64,000 nt of DNA from Bacillus safensis FO-36b (GTDB taxonomy: Bacteria; Bacillota; Bacilli; Bacillales; Bacillaceae): positions 620,001 through 684,000 of the forward strand of contig NZ_ASJD01000001.1 in assembly GCF_000691165.1 (NCBI RefSeq), read 5' to 3'. The notes under the pieces are model-generated. The model saw nothing but the letters and a program-made list of their open reading frames with translations, had not been told where the DNA came from and did not search any database. The number at the start of each line of letters is the position of its first letter. The stretch's first letter is position 1. Positions 27,859-38,104 of the stretch are shown here, piece after piece. Both the position numbers and the translations under genes were made by a program.

Positions 27859-29133
27859 ATGGCAGCCGATCAAAACGCCGCTCATAACGCAGAAGATAAG
27901 CTAGATGTTTTAAAGTCAACTCAAACCGTCATACATAAAGCGCTAGACAAATTAGGGTATCCGCAGGAAGTGTATGAATTGCTGAAGGAGCCAATTCGTC
28001 TATTAACGGTCAAAATTCCAGTACGTATGGATGATGGATCGGTGAAAATTTTCACTGGTTACCGCGCACAGCACAATGATGCTGTCGGTCCAACAAAAGG
28101 CGGAATCCGTTTCCACCCGAACGTTACGGAAAAAGAAGTAAAAGCGCTTTCAATTTGGATGAGTTTAAAATGTGGAATTGTGGATCTTCCTTATGGCGGA
28201 GGAAAAGGCGGTATTATCTGTGATCCAAGAGAAATGTCATTCAGAGAGCTTGAAAAACTAAGCCGCGGCTATGTTCGCGCCATCAGTCAAATTGTTGGAC
28301 CAACAAAAGATGTTCCAGCACCAGACGTGTTTACGAACTCTCAAATTATGGCATGGATGATGGATGAATATTCTAGAATTGATGAATTTAACTCGCCAGG
28401 ATTTATTACAGGAAAACCAATTGTTCTTGGAGGATCACACGGACGTGATACTGCAACAGCAAAAGGTGTGACGATCTGCATCAAAGAAGCGGCGAAGAAA
28501 AAAGGAATTGACATTAACGGGGCTCGTGTTGTCGTACAGGGATTCGGAAATGCAGGAAGCTACTTAGCTAAATTCATGTATGATGCTGGAGCAAAAATCG
28601 TAGGAATTTCAGATGCGTACGGCGGATTATACGATGAAGATGGTCTAGACATTGACTACTTGCTTGACCGACGTGACAGCTTTGGAACCGTCACTAAACT
28701 ATTTAACGATACAATTACAAACCAAGAGCTGCTTGAGCTGGATTGTGATATCTTAGTACCTGCAGCCATTGAAAACCAAATCACAGAAGATAATGCGGCA
28801 AACATTAAAGCCAAAATTGTCGTAGAAGCAGCAAATGGCCCAACGACACTGGAAGGAACCAAAATTCTTTCAGATCGTGGTGTACTGCTTGTTCCAGACG
28901 TACTTGCGAGTGCGGGTGGTGTAACTGTTTCTTACTTTGAATGGGTTCAGAATAACCAAGGGTTCTACTGGACAGAAGAAGAAGTTGAAACTCGTTTAGA
29001 AGATATGATGGTGAAATCATTTAATAATATTTATGAAATGGCGCAAAACCGCCGAATTGATATGCGTCTTGCTGCATATATGGTCGGTGTACGTAAAATG
29101 GCTGAAGCTTCTCGATTCAGAGGCTGGATTTAA
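27859..29133 (+). CDS. gudB: NAD-specific glutamate dehydrogenase GudB
   Basis: A 424-residue catabolic glutamate dehydrogenase. The substrate lysine region PVRMDDGSVKIFTGYRAQHN, the GGGKGGI loop and the dinucleotide motif VVQGFGNAGSYLAKF are intact. In laboratory B. subtilis 168 the gene carries a direct 9-base repeat inactivating it at TEKEVKA; here the sequence reads once (TEKEVKALSIWM), so the enzyme should be active. AGGGGGT precedes the ATG. Confidence 0.96.
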   Translation: MAADQNAAHNAEDKLDVLKSTQTVIHKALDKLGYPQEVYELLKEPIRLLTVKIPVRMDDGSVKIFTGYRAQHNDAVGPTKGGIRFHPNVTEKEVKALSIWMSLKCGIVDLPYGGGKGGIICDPREMSFRELEKLSRGYVRAISQIVGPTKDVPAPDVFTNSQIMAWMMDEYSRIDEFNSPGFITGKPIVLGGSHGRDTATAKGVTICIKEAAKKKGIDINGARVVVQGFGNAGSYLAKFMYDAGAKIVGISDAYGGLYDEDGLDIDYLLDRRDSFGTVTKLFNDTITNQELLELDCDILVPAAIENQITEDNAANIKAKIVVEAANGPTTLEGTKILSDRGVLLVPDVLASAGGVTVSYFEWVQNNQGFYWTEEEVETRLEDMMVKSFNNIYEMAQNRRIDMRLAAYMVGVRKMAEASRFRGWI

Positions 29134-29156
29134 GCGGCTGATTTGCATCGCGCCTT

Positions 29157-29187
29157 AAAATCTCCTATCCTTAAATAGGAGATTTTT
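29157..29187 (+). terminator. Terminator after gudB
   Basis: Perfect 12-bp stem AAAATCTCCTAT (29157-29168) with 29175-29186, followed by T residues. Confidence 0.93.
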
Positions 29188-29257
29188 TTATGGAATGGAA
29201 CAAAGAATCAAACAGCCCAGCAATTGTTATTGCAGTGAAATGACAGGAGTGGAACAA

Positions 29258-30229
29258 ATGAAACAAGAAAAAGCGATCATAATAGGAGGCGGCCCATGCG
29301 GGTTATCAGCTGCCATTGCATTCAAGCAAATTGGGATTGATGCACTTGTGATTGAAAAGGGGAATGTCGTGAACAGTATTTATCATTACCCAACACATCA
29401 AACCTTTTTTAGTACAAGTGAAAAGCTTGAAATCGGTGATGTTGCTTTTATTACTGAAAACCGTAAGCCCGTTCGTATTCAGGCGCTTTCCTATTACCGA
29501 GAGGTCGTCAGACGAAAAAAACTGCGTGTGCATGCTTTTGAAAAAGTAAACGCCGTGACGAAACAAGATGGCCGTTTTACGGTGAATACATCAAAAGACG
29601 ACTATGCATGTGATTACGTCGTCATTGCGACTGGCTACTATGATCATCCAAACTATATGAACGTCAAAGGAGAAGACCTTCCCCACGTATATCACTATTT
29701 TAAAGAAGGACATCCATATTTTGATAAAGATGTGACGGTGATCGGCGGGAAGAACTCCAGTGTTGATGCTGCGTTAGAACTTGTGAAATGCGGAAGCAGA
29801 GTCACTGTGCTGTATAGAGGAACTGAATATTCATCCAGCATCAAGCCTTGGATTTTACCAGAGTTTGAAGCGCTTGTCCGTAATGGAACGATTCGAATGG
29901 AGTTTGGTGCGCAGGTGAAAGAAATCACAGAAGAAGATGTGATCTTCACAAACCAGCAAAATCAAACGGATCGAGTGAAAAGTGACTATGTATTTGCCAT
30001 GACTGGCTATCACCCAGATCATTCTTTCTTAGAAAAAATGGGTGTCACGATTGACCAAGAATCAGGCCGTCCAGCATTTGATGAAGAGACGATGGAAACG
30101 AATGTTGAAGGCATTTTCATTGCAGGAGTCATTGCAGCTGGAAATAATGCCAATGAAATTTTTATCGAAAATGGAAGATTTCATGGCGGACTCATTGCAG
30201 AAGAAATCAAAAAAAGAATTAACGGATAA
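29258..30229 (+). CDS. ypdA: YpdA, putative bacillithiol disulfide reductase
   Basis: A 323-residue FAD/NADPH flavoprotein thought to regenerate bacillithiol from its disulfide. The FAD motif GGGPCGLSAA is near residue 10, the NADPH motif VIGGKNSSVDAAL near residue 160, and the FAD-closing motif GIFIAGVIAAGNNANEIFIENG near residue 280 (quoted in part). ATG 29258 follows AGGAGTGG; the frame from 29195 has no equivalent in the family. Confidence 0.93.
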   Translation: MKQEKAIIIGGGPCGLSAAIAFKQIGIDALVIEKGNVVNSIYHYPTHQTFFSTSEKLEIGDVAFITENRKPVRIQALSYYREVVRRKKLRVHAFEKVNAVTKQDGRFTVNTSKDDYACDYVVIATGYYDHPNYMNVKGEDLPHVYHYFKEGHPYFDKDVTVIGGKNSSVDAALELVKCGSRVTVLYRGTEYSSSIKPWILPEFEALVRNGTIRMEFGAQVKEITEEDVIFTNQQNQTDRVKSDYVFAMTGYHPDHSFLEKMGVTIDQESGRPAFDEETMETNVEGIFIAGVIAAGNNANEIFIENGRFHGGLIAEEIKKRING

Positions 30230-30270
30230 AAAAAGAACTGAATCCTTCAAAGGGGTTCGGTTCTTTTTTT
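30230..30270 (+). terminator. Terminator after ypdA
   Basis: Stem 30230-30245 pairs with 30253-30268 with two G-U pairs, ending in a T run. Confidence 0.88.
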
Positions 30271-30341
30271 ATAAATTGGGATTATATAGAAAGGTATTTT
30301 TAGAAAAATGGGCCCGAGTCATATAAAAAAAGGGTAAATCA

Positions 30342-30350
30342 TGGTACGAT
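30342..30350 (+). promoter_or_regulatory. Extended -10 candidate for prsW
   Basis: TGGTACGAT is an extended -10 form (TGnTACGAT), 33 bases before the prsW start. No good -35 is seen. Confidence 0.4.
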
Positions 30351-30383
30351 AATGAAGGATAATGTAGGGAAAGAGGTCTGGTT

Positions 30384-31040
30384 ATGATCGCAATCATCTC
30401 AGCAGGTTTAGCTCCCGGCATCGCACTTTTAAGTTATTTTTATTTGAAAGATCAGTACGACAATGAGCCGGTTCACATGGTCATCAGATCTTTTATGCTA
30501 GGTGTCATACTTGTGTTTCCAACCATGTTTATTCAATATGTCCTTCAAGAGGAAAATATTGCAACAAATCCTATCTTGATTTCATTTGTGACGTCGGGCT
30601 TTTTAGAAGAATCATTAAAATGGTTTATTTTAATGGTCAGCGTTTATGCACATGCCCAGTTTGACGAACACTATGACGGAATTGTGTATGGAACGAGTGT
30701 CTCACTTGGTTTTGCAACACTTGAAAATATCCTTTACTTAGTCGGCCACGGGGTCGAATATGCGTTTACCCGTGCTTTATTACCTGTATCAAGTCACGCA
30801 TTATTTGGTGTTGTGATGGGATTTTATATCGGAAAAGCCCGCTTCTCTGATAAAAAAGAGCAGCGCAAATGGCTGATCCTTTCTTTAACGCTCCCTGTGC
30901 TGTTTCACGGCCTGTATGATTTCATTCTATTAGGGATGAAAAACTGGGGATATATCATGGTGCCGTTCATGATTTTTTTATGGTGGTTTGGTTTAAGGAA
31001 AGCAAAAAAAGCCCGTGCGGTAAAAATGGTGCAAATTTAA
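30384..31040 (+). CDS. prsW: Site-1 membrane protease PrsW
   Basis: PrsW starts the degradation of anti-sigma factor RsiW in B. subtilis, activating sigma-W under envelope stress. The 218-residue protein has several helices and the conserved acidic motif [10 protein letters not shown] near residue 73, plus [18 protein letters not shown] and LFHGLYDF. Same length as the B. subtilis protein. Single gene between two terminators. Confidence 0.94.
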   Translation: MIAIISAGLAPGIALLSYFYLKDQYDNEPVHMVIRSFMLGVILVFPTMFIQYVLQEENIATNPILISFVTSGFLEESLKWFILMVSVYAHAQFDEHYDGIVYGTSVSLGFATLENILYLVGHGVEYAFTRALLPVSSHALFGVVMGFYIGKARFSDKKEQRKWLILSLTLPVLFHGLYDFILLGMKNWGYIMVPFMIFLWWFGLRKAKKARAVKMVQI

Positions 31041-31045
31041 TTTGG

Positions 31046-31077
31046 AAAACGTCCTATTTGTTTATAGGGCGTTTTTT
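31046..31077 (+). terminator. Terminator after prsW
   Basis: AAAACGTCCTAT (31046-31057) pairs with 31064-31075 (one G-U) and a T run follows. Confidence 0.9.
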
Positions 31078-31173
31078 TGTCTTTTCCATCCAATTCTCTC
31101 CTGTGTTGAATGTATAAAAATAGGGATCGGAAGAAACATATATTCAAACATCAAAAGTACAGGAGGATCAAAT

Positions 31174-32085
31174 ATGGATAAAGCTCGTTTCATGAAACAA
31201 ATTGTTCTTATCTTCTCAATCGTTCTTCTTGCGTCTTCACTTTTGACAGCCAGTAAAAGTGAAGCATTCACCGGCCAAGTCATCCAGCGCGGGGCAACAG
31301 GAGAAGATGTAGTCGAGCTGCAAGCGCGGCTCCAATACAATGGGTTTTACAATGGCAAAATCGATGGCGTCTATGGCTGGGGGACGTACTGGGCCGTTCG
31401 CAACTTTCAAAACCAATTTGGCATGAAGAAGGTCGATGGACTTGTAGGTGAGAAAACAAAAAACTTATTAGTTCAAAAGACGAAATACTACAAAGAGTTT
31501 GTTCAAAAACAGCTGCAGCAAGGGAACCAGTTTACCCATTATGGCGGAAAGCCTCTTGATCAGCAAACAAAGGCTCCTGCGCAAAAAAGCTCGCAAAAAA
31601 AGACAGCCCAAGGTACAAAAGAAAATCAAAAAAGTCAAAGTGGATCATCTGGGAAGTCCGGCAATCAGTCAGGCAGCCAGCAGGGAAATCAAACACCAAA
31701 ACAAACAGCAGCCAACATGCCTGGTGGATTTTCTAGTAATGACATTCAGCTCTTGTCGCAAGCTGTTTACAGTGAAGCAAGAGGTGAGCCGTATGAAGGA
31801 CAGGTGGCCATCGCGTCCGTTATCTTAAACCGCTTGAACAATCCGACCTTTCCAAATACGATCGCAGGAGTCATTTTTGAACCGCTTGCGTTTACTGCTG
31901 TAGCAGATGGGCAATTTTATATGACGCCAGATGAAACGGCAAAAAAAGCTGTATTTGATGCAATCAATGGCTGGGATCCATCTGAGAGCGCCATCTATTA
32001 CTTTAATCCTGATACAGCAACAAGTCCATGGATTTGGGGAAGACCACAAATTAAACGAATCGGGAAACATATATTCTGCGAATAA
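31174..32085 (+). CDS. sleB: Spore cortex-lytic enzyme SleB
   Basis: A germination-specific lytic transglycosylase that degrades spore cortex. In 303 residues: a signal peptide (to about KSEAF, residue 32), a peptidoglycan-binding domain with GDEVVELQARLQYNGFY-like sequence, a Gln/Ser/Gly/Lys-rich linker (about 130-185), and the hydrolase domain starting at DIQLLSQAVYSEARGEPYEGQ with its catalytic glutamate. AGGAGGA lies before ATG 31174. The neighbouring ypeB encodes its stabilising partner; in B. subtilis the pair is forespore (sigma-G) expressed. Confidence 0.95.
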   Translation: MDKARFMKQIVLIFSIVLLASSLLTASKSEAFTGQVIQRGATGEDVVELQARLQYNGFYNGKIDGVYGWGTYWAVRNFQNQFGMKKVDGLVGEKTKNLLVQKTKYYKEFVQKQLQQGNQFTHYGGKPLDQQTKAPAQKSSQKKTAQGTKENQKSQSGSSGKSGNQSGSQQGNQTPKQTAANMPGGFSSNDIQLLSQAVYSEARGEPYEGQVAIASVILNRLNNPTFPNTIAGVIFEPLAFTAVADGQFYMTPDETAKKAVFDAINGWDPSESAIYYFNPDTATSPWIWGRPQIKRIGKHIFCE

Positions 32086-32099
32086 AAAGGGGTGTAAAA

Positions 32100-33449
32100 A
32101 TGATCAGAGGAATATTGATTGCTATTTTAGGAATTGCTGTCATCTCAACAGGTTACTGGGGCTATAAAGAACATCAAGAAAAAGACGCCGTCCTGCTTCA
32201 TGCTGAGAACAACTACCAAAGAGCCTTCCACGATTTAACGTATCAGGTGGATCAGCTGCATGACAAACTGGGCGCAACACTTGCGATGAACAGCCAAACA
32301 TCCATCTCACCAGCACTTGCAGATGTATGGAGAATGTCATCAGAAGCGCATAACAATGTCAGCCAGCTCCCGCTTACATTGATGCCTTTTAATAAAACGG
32401 AAGAATTTCTGGCGAATGTCGGAGACTTTAGCTACAAATCATCAGTCAAATCTTTATCAGATGAACCATTAAATAAAGATACACACAAAACCATTACAGC
32501 TCTATATAATCAAGCGTCAGATATCCAAAACGAACTTAGACAAGTGCAGCACCTCGTACTTAATAAAAACTTAAAATGGATGGATGTTGAAATGGCGCTC
32601 GCTGACGGCGATCGAAAGAACGACAACACCATCATTGACGGGCTGAAAACAGTCGAGAGAAATGCAGATGCATTTGCAGATGTCGATCTTGGGCCTACAA
32701 ATGTGTCCACAGAAAAAGAAACACAAGGATACAATCATTTAAAAGGCGATAAGATTTCAAAAAAAGAAGCGATCCGCATTGCACAGCAATTCACACCTGA
32801 CCATAATCAACATTTTAAAGTGAGAAAAAGCGGCAGCAAAACCAATCGCGACGTGTACAGCTTATCGATGTCTGATCCAGACAGCCATGCAAACTTTTAT
32901 TTAGACTTAACTGAAAAAGGAGGACACCCAGTTTACCTTCTTCAGAATCGTGACGTGAAAAAACAGAAAATCAGTTTAAATGATGCATCAGAAAAAGCAC
33001 TCAGCTTTTTAAAGAAGCAAGGGTTTGATACAGAATCGTTCCATATAGATGAAAGTGCACAATTTGATAATATCGGTGTATTTACCTATGTTCCTCTTCA
33101 GAAAAATGTTCTGCTTTATCCAGATAGCATACGCATGAAAGTCGCATTGGACGATGGTGAGGTTGTTGGGTTTTCAGCGAAGGATTATTTAACGAATCAT
33201 AAAACACGTGACATTAAATCACCTAAAATCTCGCAAAAAGAAGCGAAGAAAACATTAAATCAGCATGTAAAGATCGAAGATACTCATTTAGCGATTGTGC
33301 AAAATGATATGTCAGAGGAAGTTCTGTGCTATGAGTTCCTCGGAACGATAAAAAACGATACGTATCGCATGTTCATTAATGCAGATACTGGAAAAGAAGA
33401 ACGAGTAGATAAACTAAAAAACGCAGAACCTATATATAAAGACCTATAG
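32100..33449 (+). CDS. ypeB: Germination protein YpeB
   Basis: YpeB localises and protects SleB in the spore. The 449-residue protein has an N-terminal signal anchor (residues 2-21), a helical domain, and three PepSY-type repeats in the C-terminal half, seen as GDKISKKEAIRIAQQFT, SLNDASEKALSFLKKQG and ISQKEAKKTLNQHV. It starts 14 bases after sleB and is co-transcribed with it. Confidence 0.95.
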   Translation: MIRGILIAILGIAVISTGYWGYKEHQEKDAVLLHAENNYQRAFHDLTYQVDQLHDKLGATLAMNSQTSISPALADVWRMSSEAHNNVSQLPLTLMPFNKTEEFLANVGDFSYKSSVKSLSDEPLNKDTHKTITALYNQASDIQNELRQVQHLVLNKNLKWMDVEMALADGDRKNDNTIIDGLKTVERNADAFADVDLGPTNVSTEKETQGYNHLKGDKISKKEAIRIAQQFTPDHNQHFKVRKSGSKTNRDVYSLSMSDPDSHANFYLDLTEKGGHPVYLLQNRDVKKQKISLNDASEKALSFLKKQGFDTESFHIDESAQFDNIGVFTYVPLQKNVLLYPDSIRMKVALDDGEVVGFSAKDYLTNHKTRDIKSPKISQKEAKKTLNQHVKIEDTHLAIVQNDMSEEVLCYEFLGTIKNDTYRMFINADTGKEERVDKLKNAEPIYKDL

Positions 33450-33459
33450 AAAAGGAAAC

Positions 33460-33492
33460 AAGGAAAAGGCTAATAAGTCTTTTCCTTTTGTT
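33460..33492 (+). terminator. Terminator after ypeB
   Basis: AAGGAAAAG (33460-33468) pairs with CTTTTCCTT (33479-33487), followed by TTGTTTT. Confidence 0.8.
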
Positions 33493-33551
33493 TTAGACAT
33501 GGTTTAATATAGGAGAGGATACGATTTCACAGATGAAAAGAGTGATGAGGA

Positions 33552-34199
33552 ATGTTACAAATAGGGGATGCAATCACAATTGAATATGTCAATGAGAACA
33601 AAGAAGTGAAAACAGCAAAATCGAAGGTTTTGGAAAATAATAACGATGATATTTGCATTAATTATCCAGCTGATAAAGAAACGGGACGCACTATCTACTT
33701 AAACCAGCAAACAGAAATCACCGTCTTCTTTTTTGACGAAAACCAAATTCCATACAAATGTACAAGCGAAGTCATCGGAAAAAGAAAAGAAGATATCCCG
33801 ATGATTGTTATTTCCATTCCGCCAAAAGAAAAAATGATTCGGCTTCAGCGAAGAGAATATCTGAGAGTGGATACGATGGTCAAAGCCACCATTATGCAAA
33901 CGGATGAAGAGGCCTTTGAAACGTTTATTGTGAATATGAGCGCTGGCGGCGTAGCAATTTCTGTTCCTAAGGGCGTGTCATTGAAAGAATATGGAGAAGT
34001 GGTCACAGAGTTTGAACTTCCCCTAAAAGAGCCCGTGAAAATAAAAGCGGTTGCAGAGATGAATCGAGTATATCAAGATGAACAGTCTGGCAAAACAAGA
34101 GCGATCATGGAGTTTTCAGAGATCACAAATGATCACCAGCAGCACATCATGAAATACTGCTTCCAGCAGCAGCTTTTAACACGTGTGAAAAAAGCATAA
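33552..34199 (+). CDS. motI: PilZ-domain c-di-GMP receptor MotI (YpfA/DgrA)
   Basis: A 215-residue two-domain protein: an N-terminal YcgR-N-like domain and a C-terminal PilZ domain. The c-di-GMP binding residues are visible as R101-E-Y-L-R105 and NMSAGG. In B. subtilis, MotI bound to c-di-GMP contacts MotA and stops flagellar rotation. GATGAGGA stands before the ATG, so initiation may be modest. A strong hairpin lies between this gene and ypfB. Confidence 0.9.
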   Translation: MLQIGDAITIEYVNENKEVKTAKSKVLENNNDDICINYPADKETGRTIYLNQQTEITVFFFDENQIPYKCTSEVIGKRKEDIPMIVISIPPKEKMIRLQRREYLRVDTMVKATIMQTDEEAFETFIVNMSAGGVAISVPKGVSLKEYGEVVTEFELPLKEPVKIKAVAEMNRVYQDEQSGKTRAIMEFSEITNDHQQHIMKYCFQQQLLTRVKKA

Positions 34200-34212
34200 G
34201 AATAAAGGGTGT

Positions 34213-34260
34213 AAAAAGCTTCCATACTAGAGAGGAAAGAATCTAGCGTGGAGGCTTTTT
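34213..34260 (+). terminator. Long hairpin that both terminates motI and covers the ypfB ribosome site
   Basis: AAAAAGCTTCCA (34213-34224) pairs with TGGAGGCTTTTT (34249-34260) with one G-U; CTAGA/TCTAG pairs nest inside. The GGAGG in the right arm is the only ribosome binding site for ypfB, seven bases from its ATG. Confidence 0.8.
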
Positions 34261-34262
34261 GT

Positions 34263-34445
34263 ATGAAGACAACGGAAAGATGGTTATTGAAAGTGGTGCT
34301 CATTCAGCTTGTTTTATTGCTAACTGTTCAGATTACACTTCATTTGACGAAAGGAGAGCTTTTTTTGTCAAAAGTCGTGCAGTATGAGGGTGTGAATAAC
34401 ATGAGTATTGAAGAATGGATTGAAACGTTTAAGCAGAAGGATTGA
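34263..34445 (+). CDS. ypfB: YpfB, small single-pass membrane protein
   Basis: A 60-residue protein with one membrane helix (about 8-25) and a conserved C-terminal [11 protein letters not shown] segment, matching the B. subtilis YpfB I recall. Function unknown. ATG 34263 is chosen because GGAGG ends seven bases before it; GTG 34248 lies upstream of that site. The ribosome site is inside the preceding hairpin stem. Confidence 0.8.
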   Translation: MKTTERWLLKVVLIQLVLLLTVQITLHLTKGELFLSKVVQYEGVNNMSIEEWIETFKQKD

Positions 34446-34474
34446 TAGAAAATTCCCCCGTTTGAGCGGGATCG

Positions 34475-34483
34475 TGTTACAAT
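34475..34483 (+). promoter_or_regulatory. Extended -10 candidate for cmk
   Basis: TGTTACAAT matches TGnTACAAT, 33 bases before the cmk start. No clear -35 hexamer. Confidence 0.45.
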
Positions 34484-34515
34484 TCATAAGGGAGATTCAA
34501 TCAAGGAGAGGTATT

Positions 34516-35193
34516 ATGAAAAAGAAATTATCTATTGCAATTGACGGTCCTGCAGCAGCAGGCAAAAGCACTGTGGCAAAAATTGTCGCAGCCAAAAAAT
34601 CATATATTTATATTGATACAGGTGCTATGTACCGCGCGATTACACTTGCGGCACTCAATCAAGGTGTAGACCTTGAAGACGAACAGGCACTTGATTCATT
34701 ACTGAAAAAAACGGTCATTGAACTAGTAACAACAGACGAGGGTCAAAAAGTCCATCTAAACAATACGGATGTCACAGAGGATATTCGCACAGACCGCGTA
34801 AGCAACCAGGTATCGGTTGTTGCAAAGCACAGAGCTGTTCGGGAAGAAATGGTCCGCAGGCAGCAAGAGCTTGGCAAACGAGGCGGCGTCGTTATGGACG
34901 GAAGAGACATAGGCACTCATGTACTTCCAGATGCTGAAGTGAAAATTTTCTTGCTTGCATCAGTAGAAGAAAGAGCAAAACGCCGCTTTGAAGAGAATCA
35001 GAAAAAAGGCTACGATGTCAATTACGATCAGCTGATCGAAGAGATTGCAAGACGCGATAAGCTTGATTCTGAGCGCGAAGTTTCACCTTTGAAGAAAGCG
35101 GATGACGCCATTGAAATTGACACCACTTCCCTTTCTATTCAAGAGGTGGCAGGGAAAATTTTAGATGCAGCAGACCGCGTGGAGAAACAGTAA
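34516..35193 (+). CDS. cmk: Cytidylate kinase
   Basis: Phosphorylates CMP and dCMP with ATP. In 225 residues: P-loop DGPAAAGK17S, the TGAMYRA substrate motif, [16 protein letters not shown] and a lid region with [16 protein letters not shown] 34516 follows AAGGAGAGG; the frame from 34408 overlaps ypfB and has no family match. In B. subtilis it is followed by ypfD as here. Confidence 0.97.
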   Translation: MKKKLSIAIDGPAAAGKSTVAKIVAAKKSYIYIDTGAMYRAITLAALNQGVDLEDEQALDSLLKKTVIELVTTDEGQKVHLNNTDVTEDIRTDRVSNQVSVVAKHRAVREEMVRRQQELGKRGGVVMDGRDIGTHVLPDAEVKIFLLASVEERAKRRFEENQKKGYDVNYDQLIEEIARRDKLDSEREVSPLKKADDAIEIDTTSLSIQEVAGKILDAADRVEKQ

Positions 35194-35317
35194 GAAATTT
35201 TAGAAAACTTTTATAAGTTAGAGGTTTATCTCTTGACAAACAAGGTCTTTTATTAGAAGTTTATACTAATACTATTTTTATTGATCATTCAAGCAATTAT
35301 ATTGATTTGAATGTTTC

Positions 35318-35373
35318 TATAATACATATTCGGCTGGCAATCATCATGCTTAAGACACATATTCGCCCAGTCG
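35318..35373 (+). promoter_or_regulatory. ypfD leader: -10 candidate and stem-loop
   Basis: The 223 bases between cmk and ypfD include TTGACA at 35233-35239 without a well-spaced -10, a TATAAT at 35318-35323, and a hairpin CGGCTGG (35331-35337) with CCAGTCG (35367-35373, one G-U) followed by TTTT. The hairpin begins right where a transcript from the TATAAT would start. Confidence 0.45.
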
Positions 35374-35416
35374 TTTTAACTAAGCTGTGTAGGTTTGGAC
35401 CAAGGAGGTTATCGAA

Positions 35417-36568
35417 ATGACAGAGGAAATGAATCAAATCGATGTTCAGGTACCAGAGGTTGGAGATGTAGTGAAAGGAATTGTTTCTAAAGTTGAGGAC
35501 AAGCATGTTAATGTAGATATCGTCAATGTGAAACAACCTGGTATCATCCCAATCAGTGAATTATCAAGTCTTCACGTTGAAAAAGCATCAGATGTCGTGA
35601 AAGATGGCGACGAATTAGAGCTTAAAGTAACAAAGGTCGAAGACGATGCTTTGATTTTATCTAAACGTGCTGTTGATGCAGACCGCGCTTGGGAAGACCT
35701 AGAGAAAAAGTTTGAAACAAAAGAAGTATTTGAAGCTGAAGTAAAAGACGTTGTAAAAGGTGGCCTTGTCGTTGACATTGGTGTGCGCGGATTTATTCCT
35801 GCATCTCTTGTAGAAGCACACTATGTAGAAGACTTCACAGATTACAAAGGGAAAACACTCTCACTTGTCGTGGTAGAACTTGACCGCGAAAAAAATCGCG
35901 TAATTCTCTCGCACCGTGCAGTCGTTGAGCAAGAGCAATTAGACAAAAAGCAAGACTTCCTGCAAAAGCTTGAAGTAGGCAGTGTGATTGATGGTAAAGT
36001 GCAGCGGCTTACTGATTTTGGTGCATTTGTTGACATTGGCGGCATTGACGGATTAGTTCACATTTCTCAACTATCCCATGCGCATGTAGAAAAGCCATCT
36101 GACGTAGTAGAAGAAGGACAGGAAGTCAAGGTCAAAGTACTTGCTGTTGATCGTGATAACGAACGTATCTCACTATCTATTAAAGAAACATTACCAGGAC
36201 CTTGGAGCCAAATTGGTGAAAAGGTAAAACAAGGTGATGTGCTTGAAGGAACCGTTCAACGTCTTGTGAGCTTTGGTGCATTTGTTGAAATTCTGCCAGG
36301 TGTAGAAGGACTTGTGCATATTTCCCAAATCTCTCATAAACATATCGGCACGCCGCAAGAAGTCCTTGAAGAAGGGCAGACTGTGAAAGTGAAAGTGCTT
36401 GATGTGAATGAAGACGAAGAGCGCATTTCACTAAGCATCCGTGATTTAGAAGAAAATCCTGAAAAACAAATCGAAGAGGATTATCGTCAATATCAGGCGA
36501 AAGAAGAAAACACAAGCGGATTCCAGCTTGGTGACCTGATCGGCGATAAACTCAATAAACTAAAATAA
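35417..36568 (+). CDS. ypfD: S1-domain protein YpfD (ribosomal protein S1 homologue)
   Basis: A 383-residue RNA-binding protein with four S1 domains (about residues 14-82, 99-168, 186-255, 272-341), recognisable from repeated [43 protein letters not shown] and [21 protein letters not shown] (quoted in part). It is shorter than proteobacterial S1 (six domains) and in B. subtilis is not essential. AAGGAGG precedes the ATG. The acidic C-terminal tail is low complexity. Confidence 0.94.
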   Translation: MTEEMNQIDVQVPEVGDVVKGIVSKVEDKHVNVDIVNVKQPGIIPISELSSLHVEKASDVVKDGDELELKVTKVEDDALILSKRAVDADRAWEDLEKKFETKEVFEAEVKDVVKGGLVVDIGVRGFIPASLVEAHYVEDFTDYKGKTLSLVVVELDREKNRVILSHRAVVEQEQLDKKQDFLQKLEVGSVIDGKVQRLTDFGAFVDIGGIDGLVHISQLSHAHVEKPSDVVEEGQEVKVKVLAVDRDNERISLSIKETLPGPWSQIGEKVKQGDVLEGTVQRLVSFGAFVEILPGVEGLVHISQISHKHIGTPQEVLEEGQTVKVKVLDVNEDEERISLSIRDLEENPEKQIEEDYRQYQAKEENTSGFQLGDLIGDKLNKLK

Positions 36569-36576
36569 TTTGGTGA

Positions 36577-37650
<1,074 letters not shown>

Positions 37651-37651
<1 letters not shown>

Positions 37652-37771
37652 AGCGCGTAGACAAACCCTCGCATTCGGTGTCAGTCCTGCGTGCCGGTGC
37701 TCGCGAATGCCAAATTCGTTCCGCCCCGGTACTCGCCCTTCCTAGGGCTGCAAAGGTTTTCTATCACGCTG
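37651..37771. repeat. GC-rich structured element with imperfect terminal inverted repeats
   Basis: A 121-bp block clearly richer in G and C than the surroundings. Its ends, CAGCGCGTAGACAAACC and GGTTTTCTATCACGCTG, are near-perfect reverse complements. Inside are further pairs: GCATTCG/CGAATGC and GCCCTTCCTAGGGC. No coding frame is convincing. This looks like a dispersed palindromic element or a structured RNA; whether it is repeated elsewhere cannot be seen here. Bases 37772-37820 are A-T rich and show nothing. Confidence 0.6.
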
Positions 37772-37820
37772 AAAAGAAGACAAAGATCCAAAATAAAGAA
37801 CATTTTAGCCCTTTGTCAAT

Positions 37821-37854
37821 AAAAAAGGCATGTGATTATCACATGCCTTTTTTT
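37821..37854. terminator. Bidirectional terminator after fni and ypzI
   Basis: AAAAAAGGCATGTGA (37821-37835) pairs with TCACATGCCTTTTTT (37839-37853). It has A and T runs on both sides and touches the ypzI stop. Confidence 0.92.
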
Positions 37855-37984
37855 ATTGATTTCTTTTTCGAGCGCTTTCTGGACCTTCTAATGCTGTTGC
37901 ACCTTTATGATGAATGGATTGATCGCGGTCAGATTCCACTCTTTTTGACGCCTTTAAACGTTTTTCCTGTCTATCTTTTCCCAT
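37853..37984 (-). CDS. ypzI: YpzI, small conserved basic protein
   Basis: A 43-codon gene on the minus strand. The peptide MGKDRQEKRLKASKRVESD continues to a RDQSIHHKGATALEGPESAR tail and is very hydrophilic, as I recall for YpzI. GAGGAGGGA lies eight bases before the chosen ATG; a second ATG is directly upstream. Function unknown. It converges on fni across the shared terminator. Confidence 0.85.
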   Translation of the reverse strand: MGKDRQEKRLKASKRVESDRDQSIHHKGATALEGPESARKRNQ

Positions 37985-38104
37985 CATGTATCCCTCCTCA
38001 GGTTATTAGGGTGTCACCACTTGTTTATTTCATACAGAGCCGGTAACGATCCGTATGTTTAAAAATTGGAGATTTTCCCATAATGTAATTGAGGTGATGA
38101 GGCG

